Below, in pieces: positions 48,222 to 56,679 of a stretch of 64,000 bases of DNA. The notes below the pieces were generated by a model. The model was not told where the DNA came from. It was given only the letters and a program-made list of their open reading frames with translations, and searched no databases. Numbering within the stretch: the first letter of the stretch is position 1; each line of letters begins with the position of its first letter. Position numbers and translations under genes: made by a program. This stretch comes from Streptomyces sp. NBC_00820 (GTDB lineage Bacteria > Actinomycetota > Actinomycetes > Streptomycetales > Streptomycetaceae), in NCBI RefSeq assembly GCF_036347055.1, contig NZ_CP108882.1, forward strand, positions 4,382,501 to 4,446,500, written 5' to 3'.

Positions 48222-49211
48222 ATGGGGCGCGCATCGCATCAGGACTCGCGGCGGGACAGCAGACGGCGCCGGGCCCTGCTGTCCGCTCTCCTCACCGCCG
48301 CCATGGTCGTCCCCCTCTCAGGCGCGGCCCGCCGCCCCGACATCCCGGCCCCGCCCCCCGCCACCCTCGCTCCCCTCGTCCCGGCCACCCTGCGCACCAC
48401 GTACGAGGCGAACCGCGCCAACGCCGCCCAGGCGGCCCGCATGGCCGCCGCACACGGCGACGGACACCGCGCCGCCGCCGACCGCGCCCTGGCCGGCCCC
48501 TCCTGCCATCTCCTCTCCTTCGACGGCCGGGGCACCGGCCTGGCCACGGAGGTCCTCGGCGATCTGCTCCGCGCCGAGCACGTAGCGGTCCTCGTGCCCG
48601 GCTCCGACACCTCCATCGACACCTACGCCCGCTTCCACAGGGCGGCGGCGGCCCTGTACGAGGACCTCACGCGCCGCGCCCCCACCGGCTCCCGCGTCGC
48701 CGTGGTCGCCTGGCTCGGCTACGCGACCCCCGGCACGGTCAGCACCACCGTGACCACCGTCGCCCGAGCCGACGACGCGGCACCCCACCTGCGCGCGTTC
48801 ATAGGGGAGTTGCGCACACTTACCCCCGCGCGCACCCGCGTCTCCCTCCTCTGCCACTCCTACGGCTCGGTCGTCTGCGGCCGCGCCGCCGTGGGTCCGG
48901 ACGTCGACGACATCGCCCTGATCGGCAGTCCCGGCACGGGTGCCGGCACCGTCGCCGGCCTGCACACGTCCGCCCGCGTCTGGGCCGCCCGCGGCAGCGG
49001 CGACTGGGTGGCCCACGTACCGCACGTACGCGCCGACCTGCTGTTCGCCACCGTCGGCTTCGGCACCGACCCGGTCTCCCGCGCCTTCGGCGCCCGGGTC
49101 TTCGACGCCGGCGACGCCGGCCACAGCGGCTACTTCACCCCGGGCTCGCCCTCCCTCGCCAACCTGGCCCGGATCACCCTCGGCGAGCCCTCGGAGGTGA
49201 CCCGTGCCTGA
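48222..49211 (+). CDS. Secreted alpha/beta hydrolase (DUF1023-like)
   Basis: 329 aa. A twin-Arg-rich N-terminus (RRDSRRRRALLSALLTAAMV) is a signal peptide or membrane anchor. The mature domain resembles actinobacterial DUF1023 hydrolases: VAVLVPGSDTSIDTY, SRVAVVAWLGYATPG, nucleophile elbow LLCHSYGSVVCG (Ser), IALIGSPG, and late DAGDAGHSGYF (His). The substrate is unknown; esterase or lipase activity is likely. ATG 48222 follows GAGAGGAAGACC. Its stop overlaps the acyltransferase start by 8 nt, so the two form an operon that may modify an envelope component. Confidence 0.85.
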   Translation: MGRASHQDSRRDSRRRRALLSALLTAAMVVPLSGAARRPDIPAPPPATLAPLVPATLRTTYEANRANAAQAARMAAAHGDGHRAAADRALAGPSCHLLSFDGRGTGLATEVLGDLLRAEHVAVLVPGSDTSIDTYARFHRAAAALYEDLTRRAPTGSRVAVVAWLGYATPGTVSTTVTTVARADDAAPHLRAFIGELRTLTPARTRVSLLCHSYGSVVCGRAAVGPDVDDIALIGSPGTGAGTVAGLHTSARVWAARGSGDWVAHVPHVRADLLFATVGFGTDPVSRAFGARVFDAGDAGHSGYFTPGSPSLANLARITLGEPSEVTRA

Positions 49212-50517
49212 GCAGACCCCGCACGCTCCGCGCCGCGCGATGAACGCGATACAGGCGATCAACGCGGTACAAGCGGTGAACGCCGTACGAGCGATGAACC
49301 CCCTGAACGCGATACGCCAGGGCGCCTGCCGCCTGGACGCGGCCACACCCCCGTCCCGGGACCGCGCGGTCGACGCCCTGCGGGCCTTCGCGATCCTCGG
49401 TGTCGTACTCGGCCACTGGCTGGTCACGGCACTGACCGCAGAGGGCGGCGCCCTGCACACGGCGAGCCCGTTGCGGTACATGCCGTGGCTGGCCCCGATC
49501 TCCTGGATGTTCCAGACCCTGGCGGTCTTCTTCCTGGTGGGCGGCCACGTGGCGGCCCGCAGCCACGCCTCGGCACGCGCCCGCGGCCTGACCTACCCTC
49601 AGTGGCTGCGCGCCCGGCTGTCCCGCCTCCTGCGGCCGGCCACGGCCTTGCTGGCCCTCTGGACAGTGGCCGGTACCGGGCTTCTCCTCACCGGCACGCC
49701 ACTGTCCACGGACCACACGCTCCTCAAACTCGCCCTGTCCCCACTGTGGTTCCTCCTGGTGTTCGCCGCGCTCACGGCCGCCACCCCGCTCGTCAGCCGA
49801 CTCCACCCACTCTGGCCCCTGGCTGTCGTCCTGCACGTGGACGTCCTGCGCTTCGGCCTGCACACCGGCCCCTCCTGGCTGGGCTGGGTGAACGTGGCGG
49901 CGGGCTGGCTGGTCCCGTACACCCTGGGCACCACCTGGTCCCGCGGCGAGCTGGAGACCCGCCGCGCGGCCTGGGCCCTGCTCCTCGGCGGTACGACGGC
50001 CACGGCCGCGCTCGTCATCGGGGCGGGGTACCCGGCCTCCATGGTCGGTGTCCCGGGCGCCCCAGTCTCCAACCTCGACCCGCCGACCCTGGCGGCCGTG
50101 ACCTTCGGCGTGGCCCAGTGCGGTCTGGCGCTCCTCCTGCGCGACCGACTGCGCGGGGCGATGCGCCGCCCGCTTCTCTGGGCGGGCGTGGCCCTGGTCA
50201 ACCTCTCCGCGATGACGGTCTTCCTGTGGCACCAGACGGCCCTGATGGCCACGACTGCCACCGCCCTCATGGCCGGCCGCCTCCCCGGTCTGCACACTCC
50301 ACCGGACTCCCTGACCTGGGTGCTGGCCCGGCTGGGCTGGCTCCCCGTGTTCGCCCTGGTCCTGGCGCTGTGCTGGACCGCGTTCCGGTCCATCGAGCAG
50401 GAGCCCCGCCGCCGTGCCCCCGCCGCCGGCGCGCGTGTCCCGCGGCGGCGCCGTCGGGTGGTCCGGGCGCACAGGGCCTTGGACGGGGAAGCTGCGGGGG
50501 TGGTCCGCCGTGCCTAA
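49204..50517 (+). CDS. Acyltransferase-3 family membrane protein
   Basis: 437 aa, about ten membrane helices. Family start DRAVDALRAFAILGVVLGHWLV has the conserved Arg and His; FQTLAVFFLVGGHVAARSH and FLWHQTALM follow. These enzymes O-acylate extracytoplasmic glycans or lipids. Residues 13-32 are an unusual Asn/Ala/Ile/Val repeat (MNAIQA INAVQA VNAVRA MN) encoded by an 18-bp tandem repeat. GTG 49204 overlaps the upstream hydrolase gene. A long Arg/Pro-rich cytoplasmic tail ends the protein. Confidence 0.9.
   Translation: MPEQTPHAPRRAMNAIQAINAVQAVNAVRAMNPLNAIRQGACRLDAATPPSRDRAVDALRAFAILGVVLGHWLVTALTAEGGALHTASPLRYMPWLAPISWMFQTLAVFFLVGGHVAARSHASARARGLTYPQWLRARLSRLLRPATALLALWTVAGTGLLLTGTPLSTDHTLLKLALSPLWFLLVFAALTAATPLVSRLHPLWPLAVVLHVDVLRFGLHTGPSWLGWVNVAAGWLVPYTLGTTWSRGELETRRAAWALLLGGTTATAALVIGAGYPASMVGVPGAPVSNLDPPTLAAVTFGVAQCGLALLLRDRLRGAMRRPLLWAGVALVNLSAMTVFLWHQTALMATTATALMAGRLPGLHTPPDSLTWVLARLGWLPVFALVLALCWTAFRSIEQEPRRRAPAAGARVPRRRRRVVRAHRALDGEAAGVVRRA
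49240..49299 (+). repeat. 18-bp in-frame tandem repeat (3.3 copies)
   Basis: Units 49240-49257, 49258-49275 and 49276-49293, then ATGAAC, have the form (A/G)T(G/C)AACGC(G/C)(A/G)TAC(A/G)(G/A)GCG. They encode the hexapeptide x-N-A-x-(Q/R)-A near the start of the acyltransferase. Confidence 0.85.
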
Positions 50518-50527
50518 GGTGATCCGC

Positions 50528-51922
50528 GTGACGGAATCGGGGGGTGGCCGGGTGCTTGTGGTGCTCGGGGGCTGGGTCCGGCGCCGGCTGCGGGTGCTGC
50601 ACGACGACCTGTGGACCTTCGGGCCGGATCCGCTGCCCGCGTCCGTGTGGCTTCGCTGGCTGCCGCACGGCCTGGTGTGTCTCGCCGCGTTCGTGCTCAT
50701 GTTCGGCAGCGTGGCGCAGCTCTCGGACGGTGCGCATCTGGGCCCGGCACTGGCCTTCCTGCTCGGTCTCGCGCCGGGCGGCGCGGTCGTCCTCGCGCTG
50801 TGGCGGCCCGTTCCGGGCTGGTTGCTTTCCATGGCGGCGACCGTGGCAGGTGCCGTCGTGGTGCACCGAGAGCAGTACATCGTGGCCGGTGAGACGTTCA
50901 CCTGGCCCTGGAGCGCGGCCGGCATCATCGCGCATCTGCTCGTACTGCTCCTGCTCGCGCTGCGCGTGCGCACCCGGGTGTCGGTCGAGGCGCTGGTTCT
51001 GACCGCGCTGGTCACTTACGTCCTGGAGGGCGTGTGGGGCGGGACGCGTTACCAGCCCACCGGGGTCGTCGCGGTGGTGCTGTCCACGGTCGTCGTGGTG
51101 CTCGGCATCGCCCTGCGCGGCCGCCGGGTGGCGCGCGCCCAACTCGTCGAGCAGACCACCCTCACCGCCGAGGAACGGGCCCGCCGCACCCTGCTGGAGG
51201 AGCGCAGCCGTATCGCGCGGGAGCTGCACGACGTGGTCGCACACCACATGTCGGTGATCTCCATCCAGGCGCAGGTGGCCCCGCACCTCGTCGAGCACCC
51301 GTCGGACGAACTGATCGAGAACCTCTCGGGTATCCGGCAGAACGCTCTGGAGGCGCTCACCGAGCTGCGCCGGGTCCTCGGCGTGCTGCGTGCCGAGAAC
51401 CCGGAGGGCCCCGGCGCCCCGGACAACCCCGAGGACCCGTACGGCCTGGGCGCCCCCGGCACCGGGTCGGCACCGCACGCTCCCCAGCCCACCCTCGACC
51501 GGCTCGACGCGCTGATCGGCAACACCCGGGCGGCGGGGATGGACGTGGCCACCGAGATCAAGGGCGAGGCGCGGCCCTACGCTCCGGGCGTGGAGCTGTC
51601 GGCGTACCGGATCGTGCAGGAGGCGCTGAGCAACGCCCTGCGGCACGCGCCGGGGTCCCGGGTGCGCGTCGGGGTGACGCACCTGCCGGGCGGTCTGCGG
51701 CTGGAGGTGACCAACTCCCGCCCGCGCCGGCCCGTTCCGGCCTACCCGGGTGCCGGACACGGGCTGCTCGGCATGCGGGAGCGCGCCGCGATGCTCGGCG
51801 GCCACGTCACCGCGACCCGCACCCCGCACGGAGGCTTCGCCGTCACGGCCTTCCTCCCCGGGGACGGCACCGCGACCACGCCCCTGCCCCATCCGCGGCC
51901 GACAGGAGAACCGACCCCATGA
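50528..51922 (+). CDS. NarL-type sensor histidine kinase (system 1)
   Basis: 464 aa. Five or so N-terminal membrane helices (about 35-190), a HisKA_3 dimerisation domain with RIARELHDVVAHHMSVISIQ (phospho-His), and an HATPase domain: SAYRIVQEALSNALRHAPGS (N box), AGHGLLGMRERAAMLGG (G box). A disordered insert (ENPEGPGAPDNPEDPYG) separates DHp and ATPase parts. GTG 50528 is chosen because AAGGTGA sits 5 nt before it, just past the acyltransferase stop. It overlaps its response-regulator gene by ATGA. The signal is unknown. Confidence 0.92.
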   Translation: MTESGGGRVLVVLGGWVRRRLRVLHDDLWTFGPDPLPASVWLRWLPHGLVCLAAFVLMFGSVAQLSDGAHLGPALAFLLGLAPGGAVVLALWRPVPGWLLSMAATVAGAVVVHREQYIVAGETFTWPWSAAGIIAHLLVLLLLALRVRTRVSVEALVLTALVTYVLEGVWGGTRYQPTGVVAVVLSTVVVVLGIALRGRRVARAQLVEQTTLTAEERARRTLLEERSRIARELHDVVAHHMSVISIQAQVAPHLVEHPSDELIENLSGIRQNALEALTELRRVLGVLRAENPEGPGAPDNPEDPYGLGAPGTGSAPHAPQPTLDRLDALIGNTRAAGMDVATEIKGEARPYAPGVELSAYRIVQEALSNALRHAPGSRVRVGVTHLPGGLRLEVTNSRPRRPVPAYPGAGHGLLGMRERAAMLGGHVTATRTPHGGFAVTAFLPGDGTATTPLPHPRPTGEPTP

Positions 51923-52599
51923 CGAGCGGCACCGGCACCATCCGCGTCCTCATCGCCGACGACCAGCAGATGGTCCGGCAGGGTTTCACCGTGCTGCTCA
52001 ACACCAAACCCGACATCGACGTGATCGGTCAGGCGGTGGACGGCAGGGACGCGATCGCCCAGGTCGGCGAACTGATGCCGGACGTGGTCCTGATGGACAT
52101 CCGGATGCCCGTCCTTGGAGGCATAGAGGCGACCCGCCGCATCGCGGAGGAGTACCCGGGCGTCAGGGTGCTGGTCCTGACCACCTTCGACCTGGACGAG
52201 TACGTGTACGACGCGCTGCGGGCGGGAGCCTCCGGGTTCCTGCTCAAGGACGCCTCCGCGGACCAGCTCGCCGAGGCGGTCCGGATCGTCGCCGCCGGGG
52301 ACGCGCTGCTCGCACCGGGTGTCACACGCCGCCTGATCGCCGAGTTCGCGCGCCTGGACGGCTCGTTCCGGGCCCCGCTCAAGCAGCGCGTGGGCGAGCT
52401 GACGGGGCGGGAGACGGAGGTGCTGGCGCTGATCGCGCAGGGCCTGTCGAACGCGGAGATAGCCGAGGGGCTGGTGGTGGCGGAGCAGACCGTGAAGACG
52501 CATGTGGGCCGGATCCTGGTGAAGCTGGGCCTGCGCGACCGCACGCAGGCGGCGGTCTTCGCCTACGAGTGCGGGCTGGTCCGCCCCGGCGGCCGCTGA
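51919..52599 (+). CDS. NarL-type response regulator (system 1)
   Basis: 226 aa. Receiver domain with acidic pocket LIADDQQ, phospho-acceptor Asp in VVLMDIRMPV, Thr in LVLTTFD and Lys in FLLKDAS; LuxR HTH at the C-terminus (LTGRETEVLALIAQGLSNAE, VAEQTVKTHVGRILVKLGL). ATG 51919 overlaps the kinase stop by 4 nt. A tandem duplication begins at its stop codon. Confidence 0.95.
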   Translation: MTSGTGTIRVLIADDQQMVRQGFTVLLNTKPDIDVIGQAVDGRDAIAQVGELMPDVVLMDIRMPVLGGIEATRRIAEEYPGVRVLVLTTFDLDEYVYDALRAGASGFLLKDASADQLAEAVRIVAAGDALLAPGVTRRLIAEFARLDGSFRAPLKQRVGELTGRETEVLALIAQGLSNAEIAEGLVVAEQTVKTHVGRILVKLGLRDRTQAAVFAYECGLVRPGGR

Positions 52600-52645
52600 C
52601 CCGCCCGCGCTACGGGCCCGCTGACCCGCCCGCGCTCCGGGCCCG
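52596..52645. repeat. 25-bp tandem duplication at the response-regulator stop codon
   Basis: GCTGACCCGCCCGCGCT followed by (A/C)CGGGCCC occurs at 52596-52620 and 52621-52645 with one mismatch. The first copy contains the TGA of response regulator 1. Confidence 0.85.
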
Positions 52646-52650
52646 GTGTC

Positions 52651-52696
52651 CCTCCCGTAGTGCCTGACCCGGTTCCCCTCCCGTAGTACCTGAGAC
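52651..52696 (+). promoter_or_regulatory. Paired CCTCCCGTAGT(G/A)CCTGA motif before histidine kinase 2
   Basis: Two copies, 52651-52670 and 52677-52696, start to start 26 bp, lie 65-110 bp before the second kinase gene. The core CCCGTAGTACCTGAG also occurs at 48099. A likely response-regulator binding array. Confidence 0.5.
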
Positions 52697-52760
52697 GGAC
52701 GCCCGGGAACCCTCTCCGTGGGGACGACCGCGGCCCCCGCTCCGGCCTACCGTCTACCGC

Positions 52761-54128
52761 GTGACCGAGACGACGTACACGCAGCCGACACCGCCGGACG
52801 GGGAGGGTGGAACGCGCAGCCCCGAGTTCCGGCTTGCCGCGGACGCCCTGCGCGGGCTGCGGCAGGACCTGTTCCGGGGCGCCTTCGCCTACCGCCCGTT
52901 GCCCCGCGCGGCCGTCGACGGACCCCTCGGACGTGTGCTGCCCGGCCGGCTCAAGGAGTACGCGGCGTGGGCCCCGCACGTCACCGTCGCCGCCGTCGGC
53001 GGCATCGCGGCGCTCGTGTCCCTGTCCGGCACCTACGGCGGCCCGGCCGCACTTCTGTGCGCGCTGCTGGTCCTCGTTCCGGTCCTGCTCACCCTGGTGC
53101 GTCCGGCGGGTGCCTTCTGGCTGTCGCTCGTGGTGACCACGCTCACCGCGGCCGTGGGGAGCGGGGAGTGGACCAGCTGGCCGTGGCTGCCGGGCAGCTT
53201 CCTCGCGCACCTGACCGTGCTGACGGTCGTGGCGATACGCACCAGACCGCGCGCCGCCGCGTGGATGTGGGTACTGACCGCGGCGTACGCCTTCTTCGCC
53301 GAGGCAGGTTTCGGCGAGTGGCACTCCGGCACGGACACCGCCCCGATGCTGTTCCTGTCCGCGCTGATCCTGCTGGCCGTCACCGTCCGGCACACGCACC
53401 GCCAGGCCCGTCGGGAGGTGACGGCCCAGCGGACGGCGACCGCGCAGGAGCGTTCCCGGCGCACCCTGCTGGAGGAGCGCTCGACCATCGCCCGCGAGCT
53501 GCACGACGTCGTCGCCCACCACATGTCGGTGGTCGCCATCCAGGCGGAGGCCGCGCCCTACCGGGTGCAGAACCCGCCGCCGGAGCTGGAGAAGGCGTTC
53601 GCCACCATCCGGGAGAACGCGGTGGCGGCGCTCACCGAGCTGCGCCAGGTGCTGGGCGTGGTCCGCGCGGAGGACTACGAGGCCCCGGACGCCCCGCAGC
53701 CCACCCTCGCGGACCTGGACACGCTGCTCGCCAACGTGCGGGAGACGGGCCTGGAGGTCGGCAAGACGGTGACCGGCGCGGTGCGTGAACTCCCGCAGGG
53801 CGTCGAGCTGTCGGCGTACCGGATTGTGCAGGAGGCGCTCAGCAACACGCTGCGGCACGCGCCGGGGGCGACCGCCCGGGTCGAGATCGGGTACGTGCTC
53901 GGGGGCCTCGGAGTGCGCGTGGTCAACGGGCCGCCGCCCGCCCCGCACCTGGTGAAGCCCTCGCCGGGTGCCGGCCACGGCATCACGGGCATGCGGGAGC
54001 GGGTGACCATGCTGAACGGCGAGATGACCGACGGCCCGACGGCCGAGGGAGGCTACGAGGTGACCGTCTTCCTGCCGGTCCCGGCGGCGACGGGCACCGA
54101 GGTCGAGCTCTTCGAGGGCGGGTCATGA
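52761..54128 (+). CDS. NarL-type sensor histidine kinase (system 2)
   Basis: 455 aa. A cytoplasmic N-terminus of about 70 residues, four to five membrane helices (about 75-215), HisKA_3 with TIARELHDVVAHHMSVVAIQ, and HATPase (SAYRIVQEALSNTLRHAPGA, GAGHGITGMRERVTML). It is clearly paralogous to system 1 in the kinase core but not in the membrane part. GTG 52761. It overlaps its regulator gene by ATGA. The two CCCGTAGT motifs upstream suggest autoregulation. Confidence 0.93.
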   Translation: MTETTYTQPTPPDGEGGTRSPEFRLAADALRGLRQDLFRGAFAYRPLPRAAVDGPLGRVLPGRLKEYAAWAPHVTVAAVGGIAALVSLSGTYGGPAALLCALLVLVPVLLTLVRPAGAFWLSLVVTTLTAAVGSGEWTSWPWLPGSFLAHLTVLTVVAIRTRPRAAAWMWVLTAAYAFFAEAGFGEWHSGTDTAPMLFLSALILLAVTVRHTHRQARREVTAQRTATAQERSRRTLLEERSTIARELHDVVAHHMSVVAIQAEAAPYRVQNPPPELEKAFATIRENAVAALTELRQVLGVVRAEDYEAPDAPQPTLADLDTLLANVRETGLEVGKTVTGAVRELPQGVELSAYRIVQEALSNTLRHAPGATARVEIGYVLGGLGVRVVNGPPPAPHLVKPSPGAGHGITGMRERVTMLNGEMTDGPTAEGGYEVTVFLPVPAATGTEVELFEGGS

Positions 54129-54790
54129 CGATCCGTGTGGTGATTGCGGACGACCAGATGATGGTCCGCGAGGGCTTCTCCGTCCTGCTGAACGCGATGC
54201 CGGACATCGAGGTCGCCGGCGAGGCCGTCAACGGGCGCGAGGCGGTGACGCGGGTGCGTGAACTCGCCCCGGACGTCGTGCTGATGGACATCCGCATGCC
54301 GGAGCTGAACGGCATCGAGGCGACCCGGGAGATCGTCGCGGCGGACGCGGCGGCGAAGGTGCTGGTGCTGACCACGTTCGACCTGGACGAGTACGTGTAC
54401 CAGGCCCTGCGCGCGGGCGCCTCGGGCTTCCTCCTGAAGGACGCCTCCGCGCGCCAACTGGCCGAGGCCGTACGTGTGGTGGCGTCCGGTGAGGCCCTGT
54501 TGGCCCCCTCGGTCACCAGACGGCTGATCCACGAGTTCTCCCGGCTCTCGGACACCCCGCGCCTGATGCCGTCCGCCCACGCGGCCTACGGCGAACTCAC
54601 CGAGCGCGAGACCGAGGTGCTGGTCCTCATCGCCCAGGGCCTGTCCAACGCGGAGATAGCCGGGCGGCTGGTGGTCGCGGAGTCCACGATCAAGACCCAC
54701 GTGAGCCGCATCCTCGTGAAACTGGGCCTCAGGGACCGCACCCAGGCGGCGGTGTTCGCCTACGAGGCGCGCCTGGTGACACCGGGCTGA
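54125..54790 (+). CDS. NarL-type response regulator (system 2)
   Basis: 221 aa. Receiver pocket VIADDQM, phospho-Asp in VVLMDIRMPE, Thr in LVLTTFD, Lys in FLLKDAS, and LuxR HTH (LTERETEVLVLIAQGLSNAE, VAESTIKTHVSRILVKLGL). About two thirds identical by eye to regulator 1, with a nearly identical recognition helix, so the two may bind similar sites. ATG 54125. Confidence 0.95.
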   Translation: MTIRVVIADDQMMVREGFSVLLNAMPDIEVAGEAVNGREAVTRVRELAPDVVLMDIRMPELNGIEATREIVAADAAAKVLVLTTFDLDEYVYQALRAGASGFLLKDASARQLAEAVRVVASGEALLAPSVTRRLIHEFSRLSDTPRLMPSAHAAYGELTERETEVLVLIAQGLSNAEIAGRLVVAESTIKTHVSRILVKLGLRDRTQAAVFAYEARLVTPG

Positions 54791-54882
54791 GGCGGCGCCC
54801 GCCCGGTGAACGCCGCCCGCATGGGATCATCCAGCGACCGGAGGCGGCGCGGGACCGGCGCCGCCCGGAAACTTCGGCTCCA

Positions 54883-55362
54883 GTGGAAGTGATCGTGGAA
54901 CTCGAGTTGGCACCGCACCTCGGCGTCGGGCGTTTCCGGCTCGGCATGGCGGTCGCGGAGGCGCGTGACGTGGTGCGGGAGTGGGGGCTCTTCCGGGTCG
55001 TCGCGAGTGACGCGAGCCCGGGACAGATCGTGCTCACGCACGACGGGTCCCTGCTCAACATCGTGCTCGGGTTCACCAAGGGCGCGCTGAGTGGCGTCGA
55101 ACTCTTCCGCTTCCTGAGAGAGGACGCCGACGTACGGGTGCTCCTCGACGGGCTCGACGTCTTCCGCACCCCGAGCGAGGCCCTCTTGGAACAGCTCGCG
55201 GAACGGGGCCGCGTCATCGAGGAGAACGACCTGGGCTTCGACGCCCTGCCGGAGCTCAAGATGATTCTCTCGAACCAGAGCAGCCACGCACACCCGGCGG
55301 ACGAAGCCGGCGACCCGATCTACTTCGACTACGTGCTGGTGGCCACCGAGATCGCTCCCTGA
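54883..55362 (+). CDS. Hypothetical soluble protein
   Basis: 159 aa. GRFRLGMAVAEARDVVREWG, VLTHDGSLLNIVLGFTKGALSGVELF (split here; about 55-80), FRTPSEALLEQLAERG and YFDYVLVATEIAP suggest a small alpha/beta protein of a family widespread in Streptomyces, but no function was recognised. The GLGM-like opening resembles proteins that compute on a paired partner, which is not enough for a call. GTG 54883; a GTG two codons later is possible. No operon partner is evident. Confidence 0.75.
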   Translation: MEVIVELELAPHLGVGRFRLGMAVAEARDVVREWGLFRVVASDASPGQIVLTHDGSLLNIVLGFTKGALSGVELFRFLREDADVRVLLDGLDVFRTPSEALLEQLAERGRVIEENDLGFDALPELKMILSNQSSHAHPADEAGDPIYFDYVLVATEIAP

Positions 55363-55413
55363 GCGGCGCGGCACCCCTGGTCAGAGCCGGTGCCGACACG
55401 TTAGCGTCCCCGC

Positions 55414-56634
55414 ATGGCAGGCACCGTCGACCTCGCGTTCGATCCCTGGGACCCCGCTTTCCTCGCCGATCCCTACCCGGCCTACGCCGAGCTGCGCGCT
55501 CGCGGCCGGGTGATCCGGTACGAGCCGACCGACCAGTGGCTCGTGCCGCACCACGCGGACGTCTCGGCGCTGCTGCGGGACCGCCGGCTCGGGCGGACGT
55601 ATCAACACCGTTTCTCGCACGAGGAGTTCGGGCGTACCGCATCCCCGGCCGAGCACGAGCCGTTCCACATCCTCAACGACCACGGCATGCTCGATCTGGA
55701 GCCGCCGGACCACACGCGCATCCGGCGCCTGGTGTCGAAGGCGTTCACCCCGCGCACGGTGGAGCGGCTGAAGCCGTATGTGCGGGCGCTGGCCGACGAG
55801 TTGGTGGGGAAGCTGGTCGAGGCGGGCGGTGGCGACCTGCTCGCCGACGTCGCCGAGCCGCTCCCCGTGGCCGTCATCGCCGAGATGCTGGGCATCCCCG
55901 AGGCGGACCGGGCGCCGCTGCGTCCCTGGTCGGCGGACATCTGCGGGATGTACGAGCTGAACCCGGGCGAGGAGACCGCCCGCAGGGCCGTACGGGCCTC
56001 CGTCGAGTTCTCCGACTATCTGCGGGAGTTGATCGCCGAGCGCCGCGAGGAACCCGGCGACGACCTGATCTCCGGGCTGATCGCGGCCCACGACGAGGGC
56101 GACCGGCTGACCGAGCAGGAGATGATCTCCACGGCGGTCCTGCTGCTCAACGCCGGTCACGAGGCCACCGTCAACGCCACCGTCAACGGCTGGTGGGCGC
56201 TGTTCCGCAACCCGGACCAGCTGGCCGCCCTACGCGCCGACCACTCCCTCGTGCCCACGGCGGTCGAGGAGTTGATGCGCTACGACACCCCGCTCCAGCT
56301 CTTCGAGCGCTGGGTCCTCGACGACATCGAGATCGACGGCACGACGATCCCCCGGGGAGCGGAGATCGCCCTGCTCTTCGGCTCCGCCAACCACGACCCG
56401 GCCGTCTTCACCGACCCCGCCCGCCTGGACCTCACCCGCGCGGACAACCCCCACATCTCCTTCAGCGCCGGCATCCACTACTGCATCGGCGCACCGCTGG
56501 CCCGTATCGAACTGGCGGCTTCCATGCGGGCGTTGCTGGAGCGCGCTCCGGACCTGAGGCTCGCCGCGGAGCCGGAGCGCAAGCCGAACTTCGTGATCCG
56601 GGGGCTGGAGGGTCTGCGGGTGGAGGTGGGCTGA
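55414..56634 (+). CDS. Cytochrome P450, CYP107-like
   Basis: 406 aa, soluble bacterial P450. ExxR-type helix (EELMRYDTPLQ region with preceding VEELMR), heme-binding FSAGIHYCIGAPLARIE with Cys357, and I-helix AGHEAT (247-252). The usual I-helix acid-alcohol pair (E/D)T is EA here, as in P450eryF, which relies on substrate to organise proton delivery. DPYPAYAELRARGRV at the N-terminus is family-typical. I recall a CYP107 at this place in S. coelicolor. No ferredoxin or ferredoxin-reductase gene is adjacent. ATG 55414. Confidence 0.95.
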   Translation: MAGTVDLAFDPWDPAFLADPYPAYAELRARGRVIRYEPTDQWLVPHHADVSALLRDRRLGRTYQHRFSHEEFGRTASPAEHEPFHILNDHGMLDLEPPDHTRIRRLVSKAFTPRTVERLKPYVRALADELVGKLVEAGGGDLLADVAEPLPVAVIAEMLGIPEADRAPLRPWSADICGMYELNPGEETARRAVRASVEFSDYLRELIAERREEPGDDLISGLIAAHDEGDRLTEQEMISTAVLLLNAGHEATVNATVNGWWALFRNPDQLAALRADHSLVPTAVEELMRYDTPLQLFERWVLDDIEIDGTTIPRGAEIALLFGSANHDPAVFTDPARLDLTRADNPHISFSAGIHYCIGAPLARIELAASMRALLERAPDLRLAAEPERKPNFVIRGLEGLRVEVG

Positions 56635-56679
56635 CTCGCCCGTTCGGGTGGCGGGCGAGCCGGTCCGACCGCGGCCGGC

